Source: Undaria pinnatifida (taxonomy: Eukaryota > Sar > Phaeophyceae > Laminariales > Alariaceae). From it: DNA of 64,000 nucleotides. Positions 29,986-40,809 of the stretch are shown here, one piece after another (the stretch's first letter is position 1; the number at the start of each line of letters is the position of its first letter). A program made the position numbers and the translations under genes. The notes under the pieces were generated by a model. It had not been told where the DNA came from and made no database searches. It was given only the letters and a program-made list of their open reading frames with translations. The stretch covers positions 3,273,710 to 3,337,709 of the forward strand of contig JABAKD010000014.1 of the NCBI GenBank assembly GCA_012845835.1. The letters are read 5' to 3'.

Positions 29986-30244
29986 GACGCGTGCTACGAT
30001 AGAGGTACACGACGTTTTTTCCGAGGTTGGTCGATTTTGCGAGCTTAAGACACTTCTCCCAAAAACTGATCCATGGAGCAAAAAATAAAACTGCTGTATA
30101 CACCGAATGAAAACTCCCATGGCCCCCAGGGTACAACACGATAATTATTTATTTATTTTTGTCTCCGACGGTTTTGGGTTAAGGAGCCCCGTCAGTCATA
30201 AACCATTTCAGACGAAAACTGCTACTTCTATCGTAGCACGTGTC
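29986..30244 (+). mobile_element. Family A element, 259 bp
   Basis: Ends GACGCGTGCTACGATAGAGG and TCTATCGTAGCACGTGTC. Family core present: TTGCGAGCTTAAGACAC, GAATGAAAACTCCCATGGCC, GGTTTTGGGTTAAGGAGCCC. Confidence 0.8.
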
Positions 30245-30289
30245 AAAAAATGTCACTGCCATATTTCGTCCCAGGGCCTGCCACCAGAG

Positions 30290-30593
30290 CGACGCAACGT
30301 GCTACGACAGATGCTGTACTTTTTCGCTCGATTTTTTTTCTGAACGACGGGGCTCCTTGACCCAAAATCGTCGGGAAAACGCTTATTTTGTTTTGCGCGG
30401 TTGTCGTCGTGTACCCCACAGGTGCGCCATGGGCTTTTTTTTTCATATCGAGGTAGTAGCGCAGTTTTATTTTTTTTCTCCACAACAAAAACATTTTTGG
30501 GGGAGTGTAGCTCTATGTTTAAGCTCCTAAACTGAGGAAAACCTCAGAGGGAAAAAAAGTTGTGTTGTGCTCACCTCTATCGTAGAACGCGTC
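30290..30593 (-). mobile_element. Family A element, minus orientation, 304 bp
   Basis: Left end GACGCAACGTGCTACGACAG, right end CACCTCTATCGTAGAACGCGTC. Between them are GAACGACGGGGCTCCTTGAC, CCCAAAATCGTCGGGAAAA, then TAAGCTCCTAAACTGAGG. Confidence 0.7.
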
Positions 30594-30599
30594 TCCTCA

Positions 30600-30790
30600 G
30601 CGCAAACTTTTGTTTTGGCTCGACGGTCTCGTCTACGAGCGGCTTTTCCGATACACCCGTTCGACGAACCGACTACGTGCGGTAGGGGGAATGGAATGAC
30701 GTGCCCCTCATGTTCACTACCCGGTTTGAGCCACTCGCACGAGTGACTCTGTGCCTGACGGGAAACAAGACAACGATCAGGCGTTCTTTT
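30600..30790 (-). repeat. Family C fragment
   Basis: Minus-strand match to the central part of family C (GAGTCACTCGTGCGAGTGG, CTCAAACCGGGTAGTGAA). It directly precedes the family D element. Confidence 0.45.
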
Positions 30791-30811
30791 CGAGCAGCGA
30801 AGTCCTACAAC

Positions 30812-31053
30812 GGTAGCCCCCCCCCAACTTTTCTTTAACGAAATCGTCGGTTTTGAAACCAAATCCCGGCCGTATCTCCTGAAACACGGTGTCCCTCGAC
30901 ACCCCGACGTCGTCGATCGTTGTTAGACCTTTGCACACAAGAAAGTATATGGATAGTTTTTCTCAATAGTATCCTTCCTTGTGTCGAGCAGCCATGAAAC
31001 GTTCCTTAAAAAAGAAAACCGATGGTTCTGGGGGGAGGGGGCTATCGTGTCGG
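30812..31053 (-). mobile_element. Family D element, copy D1
   Basis: From CCTACAACGGTAGCCCCCCC to GGGGGCTATCGTGTCGG. Core: AACGAAATCGTCGGTTTTGA, CCCGACGTCGTCGATCG and TGTGTCGAGCAGCCATGAAA. It forms a palindromic pair with D2. Confidence 0.7.
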
Positions 31054-31210
31054 AACTTTATTCTCGAGTCATCCCACGGTATATATGGGGTTGCACTTTT
31101 TGGGGCAAACGTTTTTTAGCAGGGAGAGTGTCTGAGAGCTCGTCGAGTGTGGAACTATCGCTTAAAAGGGTATGTATGGTATTTTTTTCGATCATACTAA
31201 GTATTTGACT

Positions 31211-31464
31211 GATTCTACGATAGCCCCCCCCCCAAAACCAGCGATTTTCTTTCACGAACGTTTCAAATGAATCATGGCTGCTCGACACAAGGAAGGATAC
31301 TACTGGGAAACAAGTATCCATATACTTTTTCGTGTGCAACGGTCTAACGATCGACGACGTCGGGGTGTCGAGGGGACACCGTATTGCAGGAGATACGACC
31401 GGGAGCTGGTTTTGAAACCGACGATTTCGTTAAAGAAAAGTTTGGGGGGCTACGACTACCGTGG
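31211..31464 (+). mobile_element. Family D element, copy D2
   Basis: From GATTCTACGATAGCCCCCCC to GGGGGGCTACGACTACCG. It carries the reverse complement of the D1 core (CATGGCTGCTCGACACAAGG, CGACGACGTCGGGGTGTCG, CGACGATTTCGTTAAAGAAA). Confidence 0.75.
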
Positions 31465-31521
31465 AACGACTCATTTGGTTTAGGAGTGTAGTGCACATGA
31501 TAGAAATTTATGTCTGTCGGG

Positions 31522-31830
31522 GACGCGTGCTACGTTAGAGGTATACCTTTTTTTGGTGAAAATGGTTTCTGAATGACGGGGTTCCTTAACCTACTAATAC
31601 TATACTAATACTATCGTCGGAAATACGCCCCATTTATTTTGTTCCCATGACTTCTCGATCGTCGTGTGCACCTCGAGGCCATGGTATTGTTCGTCCCCGC
31701 CGGTAGTAGCAGGCAGCAGCCTTTCCTTCCCCCCCCCCCCCCCCAAACAAGTTTTTGGAACAGGTATCTTGAGCTCCCGAATTGAGGAACCTCAGAAAAT
31801 AACGGCTGAACCTCTATCGTAGCACGCGTC
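31522..31830 (-). mobile_element. Family A element, 309 bp
   Basis: Ends GACGCGTGCTACGTTAGAGG and CCTCTATCGTAGCACGCGTC. An extra 'ctactaatactatactaata' interrupts the GGGGTTCCTTAACC phrase. Confidence 0.8.
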
Positions 31831-31835
31831 CGGGT

Positions 31836-31972
31836 TGCGCGATACAAACGAATGCCTTCGAAGTCATGTAGTATCGGGTGAGATATTCAGCTGCTCCTCA
31901 CATGTTAGGAGCTCAGAAAATTATTAGAATCAGTTGCACCCCTCTAGAAGAGCGGGACGACTCAGAGGCAGC
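31836..31972 (-). mobile_element. Family B element, partial copy
   Basis: Minus-strand match to the left half of family B (ATGACTTCGAAGGCATTCG, GAGATATTCAGCTGCTCC, GTTAGGAGCTCAGAAAATT), ending in GAGCGGGACGACTC. Confidence 0.5.
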
Positions 31973-32070
31973 GGTACTTTTGGGCTGAAATGTTGTCTGA
32001 ACGACGAGGCTCCTTAGCCCAACATTCCGGGCGTTGGAATTTCATTATTATTTTTCAGTATGTTGCGTTC

Positions 32071-32619
32071 AGCACGTGCTACGCTAACGCTAGAGTGAGC
32101 ACCCATTTTTTTCTTCTGAGGTTGGTGGTTGCTTGGTTTTCCTTCTGAAGGTGGTGGTTGCTTGATTTTCCTTCTGAAGGCGGTGGTTGCTTGATTTTCC
32201 TCTGAGGGTGGTGATTGTTTGATTTGCCTTCTGAGGGTGGTGGTTGCTTGATTTGCCTTTTGAGGGTGGTTGCTTGATTTGCCTTCTGAGGGTGGTGGTT
32301 GCTTGATTGCCTTGTGAGGGCGGTCGCTTGATCTGCGTTCTGAGGGTGGTCACCTGTTTTTCCTTCCGAGGGTGGTGGCTTGAGGAGCCTCTTATACCTC
32401 ACCCACAAAAGCTCGTTTTCTCAGAGAACTCTGAACGTGCAACCCGATGACCAAACCCATACGTTATATACAGGGGCCACACAAACAAAAATAATGCAGC
32501 AAACACCAAAATTTCTTCCGTCGACGGTTTTAGGGCTAAGCGGGAGCCCCGTCCTTCGGAAAAAATGTTTCGCCGAAAAAAACTACTGGTACCTAGATCT
32601 ACTATGTCGTAGCACGCGC
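32071..32619 (+). mobile_element. Family A element with internal 30 bp minisatellite, 549 bp
   Basis: Left AGCACGTGCTACGCTAACGC, right CTACTATGTCGTAGCACGCG. About 265 bp near the left (about 32115-32380) is 9-10 imperfect tandem copies of CTTCTGAGGGTGGTGGTTGC + TTGATTTGC. The rest follows family A (GACGGTTTTAGGGCTAAGCG, TTTCGCCGAAAAAAAC). Confidence 0.7.
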
Positions 32620-32678
32620 CGTTGCATGCCTAGGACGTGGGATTGTGCATGGATCGAACAGTGAACGTTTCTTATTTG

Positions 32679-32964
32679 GACGCGTGCTACGATAGAGGTA
32701 TACCTTTTTTTTTGACGAAAATGGTTTCTGAACGACGGGGCTCCTTGACCCAAAAAATCGTCGGAAAAAAAATAAATAATGGAACATTTTTTTTGTCATG
32801 ATCCTCGTTGTGTACCCAAGCCATGGGATTTTTCATCCGGCATGTGTGGCGGTTTTTTGTTTTTCCTCCATAAAATCAGTTGTTTTTTCGGAGAGGTCTT
32901 AAGCTCCCAAATTGAGGAAACCTCAGAAAAAGAAAATGGCGCACCCTCTATCGTAGCACGCGTC
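32679..32964 (-). mobile_element. Family A element, 286 bp, well preserved
   Basis: Ends GACGCGTGCTACGATAGAGG and CCTCTATCGTAGCACGCGTC: 20 bp perfect TIRs. Interior: GAACGACGGGGCTCCTTGAC, CCATGGGATTTTTCATCCGG, CTTAAGCTCCCAAATTGAGG. A good reference copy. Confidence 0.85.
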
Positions 32965-33167
32965 TTTCTCCAAAATTGAGTTTTTGGCAGGGAGGTACGA
33001 TAGACCTCAACTCAAGACACTGAGAGGAACCTCGACCTGAAAAAAAAATGGTGCACCTCGCTCTGCCGTAGTGCTCTTCGTGTTCCATATATCGGGACGC
33101 ACATGCTACTGTACAGTAAAGGAGGTGCATCGTTTTCCTCCTGAGGGCTGCGGTGGCTTAAGGGAGA

Positions 33168-33739
33168 CGCGGTGCTACGACAGAGGTGCATGCACCACTT
33201 TTTTTTTCCTGAGGCGTTCCTTACTTTGAGCGGAGGTCAAGACATGTTCTTCTTAACCCCAAAAAACTGTTTTTTTTTTCTTCAAAAGAAAAATATAAAA
33301 CTTCTACGCACCGGACAAAAAGAAGAGAAAAAAACTGTGTACGGCCTAGAGGTATACATAACTATTAATAGATCAATCATAGAGTCGTTCTACGTTTTTA
33401 TTAACGAAATCGCCGGTTTTGAAACCAGATCCCGGCCGTATCTCGTGACATACGGTGCCCATTGTAACCCCGACGTCATCGTTCGATAGCCCTTAGCAAA
33501 CACGAAAATATGTGAAGGAGACGTTGTTTTGTTATAGCATTCTTCTTCGTGTCGAGCAGCCATGATGATGAAACGCTCGTCAGAGAAAATCGTTGGTTTT
33601 GTTGGGGGGGCCTATCGTAGAATCAGTCCATATATATATATGCCAAAAGAAATGACCTGTTGTTCCGATGATTTTGGGTCAAAAGAAATCAGAAAACACC
33701 GTTTCAGACGAAAAGCGCCACCTCTATCGCGGCCCGCGT
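33168..33739 (+). mobile_element. Family A element split by a family D element
   Basis: The left arm 33168-33365 (GACGCGGTGCTACGACAGAG) and right arm 33640-33739 (GATGATTTTGGGTCAAAAG, CACCTCTATCGCGGCCCGCG) flank the family D copy at 33388-33625. So D inserted into A here. Confidence 0.6.
33388..33625 (-). mobile_element. Family D element, copy D3
   Basis: Begins GTTCTACG and has AACGAAATCGCCGGTTTTGA, CCCGACGTCATCGTTCG, TCGTGTCGAGCAGCCATGAT, then GGGGGGGCCTATCGTAGAAT. Confidence 0.7.
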
Positions 33740-33971
33740 AACCTTAACTAACGAGCTTTGCACCTTACCCAAAAATACCGAGGTTGAAAAGTTTAAAGGC
33801 CAACCCGCTGAGCCACCCAAAAATGCCAAAGTTGAAAAGTTGAAAGGCCAACCCGCTGAGTGAGCAATCCCATGGTCTCTTGAGCATACAATTTGTTTTT
33901 TTAACACTATATGGCGAATCGATAGTGACACTCAGACGATGCTGGGTTAGGGAGCTCCGTCATCCACGAGC

Positions 33972-34244
33972 CGTTCTATACGGTACCCCCCCCCCCCCCC
34001 CCCCCCGAACTTTTCTTTTACGAAATCGCCGGTTTTGAAACCAGCTCCCGGCCGCATCTATCTCCTGAAATACGATGCCCCTTGCCACGGCGACGTCATA
34101 TCGTTCGATAGTCCTGTGCAAACGAGAACGCACGTGAAGATGCTCTTTTTTTCGTGGCACCCTTCCTCGTGTCGATCGAGTACCCATGAAAACATTCGTT
34201 AAAGAAAGTCGTTGGTTATTGCCTGTCTGTCGTAGAATTCAGTC
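33972..34244 (-). mobile_element. Family D element, copy D4
   Basis: Begins GTTCTATACGGTA plus a C-run, with ACGAAATCGCCGGTTTTGA, GGCGACGTCATATCGTTCG, TCGTGTCGATCGAGTACCC, and ends CTGTCGTAGAATTCAG. Confidence 0.7.
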
Positions 34245-35469
34245 GCCACAGAATAGTTCAGCGAAAAAGTGCTACCCCGCCTACCGTAACAAGGCGTCAT
34301 CGTTTGTGGTTGAGCACTACTACATACAATACACATTTTTCGCGCGCGCGACCTGATTGATACTTGTGTATTAATCGACATCGCCGCTTTTTGGGCGATG
34401 GAATGTGAGAAAAGGCACTGGTAGACTAGATAATAAGCGTTTTTCCGTCCGTATGTCTGATCCGAACAACTTCGCGTGAATATTTCCTCCAGCAACATAT
34501 TACGATCCTTATACATGCTGTGCATTTTAATAGTACTGTACCCTGGCGACTATACTGCTGTGGTGATCATTTATTACGGGACAACGTACTCGTCGTACGA
34601 TTGCAAGTGGATCGTTTGCCCGCAATCTAAAATCTAAAATGGGTCGAGGACACTCAATTTAGTCCTACATACAACCCGCAGAGAAACACGGGTTATTTGC
34701 TACACTCGTGACGCGAGAAGATACAAAAACGTGATACGTATGGAAAATAGAAAAATTAGCTGCAAGTATTTGCTATCCACGAGGCGCGAAAGTACAAAAA
34801 CAAGCGATTTTCTGGAAGAAGAGAACAATGCGCAAAGCGCTCACCAGCAACTACTGTCTGTTAATTAATACGTTGGATTGAAAAACACCAGTCATTTTAC
34901 CGGAAAAGACTTTACTCTGCTATTCACGGAGGCTCATATCAATCAGGTCCAAATCGGGCCAATAATTTTTGCTATATATATATATATATGTTTTTGAGTT
35001 TTGGATTATATTTTATTATTTATCATATTTTCACTATTATTAATAGCACGAGAAAGCGTTCACAAAAACAAAACAAAAAAATGCCACGTCTTTTGCGATT
35101 AACCCGGGGAGAAACATCCATTTAAAAAATATATATTTTAAAGACGTCAGCCGTGATTCCGACGAATTTCAGGTCAATACTCATATTTGCAAGCTGCGCT
35201 GTTGGTACTTGTAATATACTATATGGGCGAGTCTTTTATTGGGAGGGGTCCTTGCTTTTTGTCCACTATAAATGGTTAGTGTTGGTATTTTTACTTTATT
35301 TAGGTGGGGGATTTTGAGCTAGATCTAACATCATATCTATTTTATAAATGTATTACTGTAGTTTCCGCTATACTGCTCTATCATTTTGTATGCGATTAAT
35401 ACCTCGTCGGTTGCTCGTATATTCTACCTCGGATGTTACGGATCTACTATCCATTATTATTAATATTAT
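34245..35469. other. AT-rich stretch without a recognised gene
   Basis: A minus-strand frame of 108 codons (34199-34525) overlaps the family D end and shows no domain. 34860-35100 is AT-rich with TATATATATATATATG. 35130-35210 is a family E fragment (GACGTCAGCCGTGATTCCG, GCAAGCTGCGCTG) that recurs at 48477. Confidence 0.4.
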
Positions 35470-35808
35470 TATTGCCCTCCGACAATATATAGCGTAGATG
35501 ACGCTCCGATGTAACACATCCATCCGTATCTCGTCGGTTGCGATTGATACCATCCACAATTCCACTTCTCGGTTGCTTCTCTTGCTCGTCTGATACCTCG
35601 TCGTGCCCCCTTCCCGGCAGATACGCCTCGACAAAACGCGCTAAATCCTCTCGTGACTTCAGAGGGAAGAGTCGACGATGAAAAAAGACGATTCCGGCGT
35701 CGATGACACCGCGTGATTGGGAGATGACAAGAAGAAGAGTTGATGCCCGGACTGCAATGCAAAGGAGTCGTGCGACACGGGCGCAGCATGGTCCTAGCCG
35801 TACGGCTG
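35470..35808 (-). pseudogene. Stop-bounded open frame without a start, unknown
   Basis: A minus-strand frame of about 110 codons lies between a TAG at about 35811 and a run of Asn codons. It has protein-like composition: TLLLVISQSRGVIDAGIV, then RRLFPLKSREDLARFVEAY and LPGRGHDEVSDEQEKQ. A different frame here has an ATG but poorer composition. Not recognised; possibly part of a retroelement polyprotein. Confidence 0.25.
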
Positions 35809-36177
35809 GGTGCTAAACACCTCTCTTAGGCGATTGAAAATTACTACAGTAGTTGTATTTGTTATGGGTGTACATGGGCCCCAAAGGGTTAAAACGAAAA
35901 CACAATTTTGACGCAGAAAAAAAATGATGACCGCCTATTGACTTTGAGCTTTGACGAATGCCTATTGACTTTGAGCCTTGAAACTGATGCCTTATAAGAA
36001 CTATGGCGATCAACGCTGTTACAAAATGCTGCTTCTCCATTCCGTGGTGCTCCTGCAGTCGATTCTGCTGTGGTGCTGGTGCCGTGCCTGTTCCATGTGT
36101 ATGTAAAAACTGTACACACGTTTCTCCTATGAACCGCCCCCTCCTCCCTCCCTATCCCGTTGTATCCCTATAAATTA

Positions 36178-36735
36178 GATTCACACCTCGGACAGATCAC
36201 CGATCCTCACTTGACGATCTAGGTATTTCAGGGAAGATCTGTATGATCTGTATGGTCCAGCTCATGTTACCGGGCGGGAGCCGTACGATCTGCATGATCT
36301 AGCTGATGCTTCCAGGGTTGGATCAGTATTCGCTATATTCAGATTCCGCACAACATATCATAACGGCCGCTATAGGATTTACCGCAGATGATCTATATGA
36401 TCTATACGACCTATACTGCTTCCAGGGTTGGATCAGTATTCGCTATATTCAGATCCCGCACAACATCTCATAATGACCGCTGTAGGATTTACCGCAGATG
36501 ATCTATATGATCTATACGACCTATACTGCTTCCAGGGTTGGATCAGTATTCGCTATATTCAGATCCCGCACAACATCTCATAACGGCCGCTATAGGATTA
36601 CCGCAGATGATCTATATGATCTATACGATCTATACGATCACTATGATCTACACGATCTATATGTTCTGTATGATCTGTATAATCTATATGATCTATATGA
36701 TCTATATGATCTGTCCTGTCCGAGGTGTGCAATGA
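36178..36735 (+). repeat. Family F repeat with a three-fold 115 bp tandem segment
   Basis: The head CACTTGACGATCTAGGTATT and GGCGGGAGCCGTACGATCTG matches 11415. Then a segment (CTTCCAGGGTTGGATCAGTA, TTCGCTATATTCAGATC, CATAACGGCCGCTATAGG) occurs three times from about 36308, followed by a GATCTATAT array. Confidence 0.8.
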
Positions 36736-36840
36736 TCTTCCCGTTCCGTCCAAAATCCAGATCGTGAAGACACCCCTCCACAACTACACAAGGCAGGAAC
36801 AGGGGGATGTTGTTGAGGGTAGTTATAGTCGGGTCAAAGA

Positions 36841-36995
36841 TGTCAGGAGACGGTCAGTCACGGAAGAACGTCCCGCGGTCAGTCAAGGGTGTCAAATCGA
36901 TCGCTCCACACTGAAAAATAGTAATTTGGCGTCAGTCAACGCAAGTTATTGGAAAATTGCCGTCGGTCAAGGTGTCAAAGGGCCGTCTCCTGACA
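36841..36995 (+). mobile_element. Foldback element L, copy 2, 155 bp
   Basis: Perfect 13 bp ends TGTCAGGAGACGG and CCGTCTCCTGACA. The interior repeats GTCAGTCAAGG-type words. Flanks also match copy 1 at 12762-12979 in inverted orientation. Confidence 0.6.
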
Positions 36996-37174
36996 TATTT
37001 GGTTATTGATAGTAGTGCCAACTACTTAAACTATCCTGAGCTAAATCCAAGTGTTTTGCTCCCATGTCGGCAGTGCGGTGCTAAAAGGCTCAAATACTTG
37101 GCTTGGCAGACAGTCGGTAAAGTAAGTAGCTGATATGATAGTCCACACAAACTCTTCGATACTTCGGATATTTT

Positions 37175-37496
37175 TGTTACAAGGCTCAATTTTTCAGTAG
37201 GCACTTGATTAACCTCTTTACCAGTGGCCAAACGGACTACAAAATACACCCTCTAATTTCTTAACAAATGGCGTTGTCGGCGGGACCATGTTTTTTGGGT
37301 CGAGGGTTCGAATCTCACCGTCCACCAACCATAAACCTTTTCAGACTTTCCCCATGTCGAACTTGTAAAAATGCTCTCCCTGTTATCCTCAGGAAATGGA
37401 GCCGCGGGGATACAGAAACGTCCGCCCGTATATCCGGCCGAACCTGCTATCCCGTCGTTTCAGGGGGGGAGAGTGTTATAAGGCTTAGTTTGGGTA
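37175..37496 (+). mobile_element. T element, 3'-truncated copy T4
   Basis: The first repeat 37175-37266 (TGTTACAAGGCTC .. TTCTTAACA) is followed by AATGGCGTTGTCGGCGGG, tRNA-like GAGGGTTCGAATCTCACC and the body. Then comes a purine run GGGGGGGAGAG and only the first 23 bp of the second repeat (TGTTATAAGGCTTAGTTTGG). Confidence 0.65.
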
Positions 37497-37667
37497 GATA
37501 CCGGTAGCAAAAATTGAAAGATGTGGGGAAGGGAAGTTGGGGAGTGGCTTTGGCAGAGGGTCACAGGAGAAACACTACCTACTCACGAGTACTGCTTGAC
37601 GGATAGAAGTTCAAGTTACATCGTATCGGCGTCCACGCTACATTGTCAGAGGGCAAAAATAATAAGA

Positions 37668-37908
37668 ACAATACTCTATATCTCTCTCAAGATTCGGCGT
37701 GGGAAGTGCTACTACTGCACTCTTCAAGTGCCCAAAGCAACTGAGTTAAATCGACACACGACGCGTATGAAAATACGTGGAAGTGTGGTGAGCTAAAGCT
37801 TTATTTTTCCCCATCCGCCGGAGGATAAAAAAAACAAGAAACAAAAAACAATACTTTATATCTCTCTCAAGATTCGGCGTGGGAAGTGCTACTACTGCAC
37901 TCTTCAAG
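37668..37908 (+). repeat. 61 bp direct repeats 180 bp apart, enclosing micro-retroposon M3
   Basis: 37668-37728 and 37848-37908 are identical except one base (CAATACTCTATATCTCTCTC, AAGATTCGGCGTGGGAAGTG, CTACTACTGCACTCTTCAAG). Too long for a target duplication, so more likely a tandem duplication that includes M3. Confidence 0.8.
37731..37834 (+). mobile_element. M micro-retroposon copy M3
   Basis: Plus orientation. It starts within the first hairpin (AAAGCAACTGAGTTAAATCG), keeps CACACGACGCGTATGAAAAT, ACGTGGAAGTGTGG and the 3' hairpin CATCCGCCGGAGGAT, then eight A residues. Confidence 0.65.
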
Positions 37909-38127
37909 ATCGGGTTAAAATATCCGACAACTTGAGCCGGAGAAAGATACGAAACGCAGAAACAATACTCGAGATAGATGCAGCAGTTACAACTGAAGAA
38001 ATATCCCCCCCCCCGACACTCAACGTGCTTGTGGTGTGGTTGGGCTCAAAAAGGCGCGGTGACTAGTTAATCATGCGCACTACATCATGCTCACCGGCAA
38101 AAAACCTTGATATGTATCTTCATCTAC

Positions 38128-38215
38128 AACAGTGGCAAAACCCGCCATTAAGGCCACCCGGACCCGCTATTAAGGCCACCCGGGCCCGCTATTAAGGCCA
38201 CCCGGTTTAAGGCCA
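38128..38215 (+). repeat. 22 bp tandem repeat, about three and a half copies
   Basis: CCCGCTATTAAGGCCACCCG repeated with one- to two-base changes, the last copy truncated. 37910-38125 and 38216-38600 show nothing recognised. Confidence 0.8.
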
Positions 38216-38608
38216 CATCTGGCACATTATAGTCCCGCCAACAAGAAGCTACTATTTGGAGTGAGCCTCAGGCTAATGCTGTGACGCTACCCTTGAACCT
38301 TGAGCATATAGGCTAATGTATAGGGTTTAGTGTAGCGCTCGCCGCCTCCTCGCGATTTCTTAGTCCGATTTGCTGATACAGCAGCGTCCGCCCAAAAGCG
38401 AGCATCGCTTTTCTTATTCTTGTTGTTGGATGATTTCTTTATTGGCGGTCTTACACCGTTGTAGAGTTAATACCAGGTAAAAGCGTCCTGTATCACGAGA
38501 AAAAAAAAGCTACTTGAAATTAGTGCGGGACCGTTTTTCGCATATATAACACCATCATATACAGTAGTAGGGATAAGAACACCAAACATGGCTTGTCACG
38601 GGGCGTTC

Positions 38609-38692
38609 TTAACGCCATTGCAACTGGAAATCCGTTTTTGGGGACAAATTACTTGCAATTAGTATAGGAGGGGGTTTGGGGGCTCTAAAAAT
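38609..38692 (-). mobile_element. TTAA-type short element, minus orientation
   Basis: TTAA + CGCCATTGCAACTGGAAAT on the left; core GGGGACAAATTACTTGCAAT and AGGGGGTTTGGGGGCTCTAA on the right, where the TTAA is lost. Confidence 0.65.
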
Positions 38693-39066
38693 GGGCACAC
38701 CATTGCATGCACCACTTATAAAGTTCCAGGACCACATCTAAACTTCCAACGAACACACACCTAAGGTTCGGATGATACCATGCGCGACCGTCATTATTTG
38801 TGCGGAGGAAGGGCCGCGGAATTACCTGCTGGAAACGGGCGGTGGCATCATAGCACCGTCCGTGATAGACCTCTGCCACTGATCATGACACCTACCGGAA
38901 ATCGTACAATACAATCACCACTAGCCGAAAAACCTTTGTTGAGAACCGCATCTGTGTCTCTGGAGACAACCTACAGCAATACCAAGGCTAATATAGACGC
39001 CCATATATTTTTTCTGTCGAGAAGCTCTAGAGGCCCAAAAGCTACGGGATTGTAGTATCATACCCC

Positions 39067-39346
39067 GACGCGAGCTACGATCGAGGTATACCTTTTTTTG
39101 GCGAAAATGGTTTCTGAACATGACCCAAAATCGTCGGAAAAATAAATAAATACCTGAGCCAATTTTTTTTGCACACGATTCTTGTTGTGTACCTAGGCCA
39201 TGGGGTTTTTCATCCGGTGTACATGTCTAGCAGTTTTTGATTTGTTATCGAAATCTCCAAATCAATCTTTCGGGGGGACGTCTTAAGCTACCAAATCGAG
39301 GAACCTCAGCAAAAATGCGGTGCACCTCGCTATGGTAGCACGCGTC
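39067..39346 (-). mobile_element. Family A element, 280 bp
   Basis: Ends GACGCGAGCTACGATCGAGG and CACCTCGCTATGGTAGCACG plus CGTC. Interior CCATGGGGTTTTTCATCCGG and CTTAAGCTACCAAATCGAGG. Confidence 0.75.
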
Positions 39347-39489
39347 CCCCTACCTTCACTATCGGTTTTTCACCACAGTACAGTGCTCGCACGAGTGGCT
39401 CCGCACCTCACGGACAAGGAGAGACTTTACGACTGTGATTCTCTTTGGCGAAGCGTGGCTTACCATTCCATTGCGGATAGAGACAGACT

Positions 39490-39748
39490 GATTCTACGAT
39501 AGCCCCCTGCCCCCAAAACCAGCGATATTTCTTTAACCGGCGTTTCATGGCTGCTCGACACGAGGAAGGGTGCTCTGAAACGTATACCTCCACGCATTTT
39601 CTTATTTACGAAGGACTATCGGAATATGGCGTCGGGGTGGCAAAGGGCACCGTGTTTCGGGATACGCGGCCGGGAGCTGGTTGGTTTCAAAACCATCCGG
39701 CGATTTCGTTTGAGAAAAGTTGGGGGGGGCTACCGTAGTAAGATTCTG
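39490..39748 (+). mobile_element. Family D element, copy D5
   Basis: GATTCTACGATAGCCCCCTG to GGGGGGGCTACCGTAGTAAG. Core TCATGGCTGCTCGACACGAG, GGCGTCGGGGTGGCAAAGG, CGGCGATTTCGTTTGAGAAA. Confidence 0.75.
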
Positions 39749-39832
39749 TATCGTAACATTACAGCAGCACGAAAGCTTAAGCCCGCGGAGGAACAGGGGG
39801 GTTACTAGCGCGAGTGATCCCGAGCCACTGCC

Positions 39833-40097
39833 AAAGACGCACCACTTTCTTTCTGAGGTTCCTCCATTTAGGAACTTAAGACACGCCCTTCTTAACCCAG
39901 AAACCGACTTGGGGATAAAATAAAATTTAAACGCTTTGATCCCGGATGAGTTAATCCCATGGATTATTATGTATACAACTCGAGTATCACGCAAAAAAAA
40001 AAATGGCGAATTTCCGACGATTTAGGGTTAAGGAGCCGCGTCATTCCGAAACCCTTGTCGCCAAAAAAAGTTATACCTCTAGCTCGTAGCACGCGTC
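39833..40097 (+). mobile_element. Family A element with weak left end
   Basis: AGACGCACCAC on the left, CCTCTAGCTCGTAGCACGCG plus TC on the right. Interior GGTTCCTCCATTTAGGAACT, ATCCCATGGATTATTATG, CGACGATTTAGGGTTAAGGA. 40100-40800 has no recognised gene. Confidence 0.6.
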
Positions 40098-40809
40098 AAA
40101 AAGAAGGCCCCCAAAACAACATAAGCCCCCTACCGTATCCCGAGTTCCAAGACCTCACCCGAGAGGCCAACCTGAAAAAACGTCGTTCGCTCCTCCCAAT
40201 GAACAGTCCCATAAGGCCAGTTGCACATTTATTACATTAGGAAACGCGCATATGGGTTTCCCAATATATAAAGGCAGTTTTTTCCCTCGGTTGAAGAGGC
40301 GACTGGTCACCGCTGTCGGAAAAAAATTGGTTCCCGGAAGGGCTACGTTCCTCTTCAGAACCGCGCGCACCTCTGCGTTTTTGGAGACGAGGTACTTGGA
40401 ATTAGTGTGTGGGATATTTTTTGCGGTGTATGGCAGAAAACGGGTTGGGTTGACTTGATGCCGGCGGCTGGGACGTTGCACTTAAGACGAAAAATCACGA
40501 GAATAAGCCCAAAAACGGAAACACGGACGATAATTTTCTTAAATTACTGGTTAAAAAAAAACTCGCGGTCGCGGTTTCCCGAACACTTGGATTTTTGAAA
40601 AATATTGAACGGTCAACCCAATCGTCAATCCCATGGCCTAGTCGGAATACGAAGTATCCGGTACCAGATAAGGTGACACAACGTGCACAACGGTGCTGAT
40701 ATAATGGGATTTACTCGTTTTTCCCGCGGTTGCTTTCTCCTATATGGGACAGAGCGGTAGCGAACAGTACTGTCAAGACACAAAACTGGATTCCAGCGAA
40801 TGTTGGGGA

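Noticed and set aside
29704-30120. 138-codon frame with FKVRSVFKVRS repeats
   Set aside because: Translation of the 18-20 bp minisatellite.
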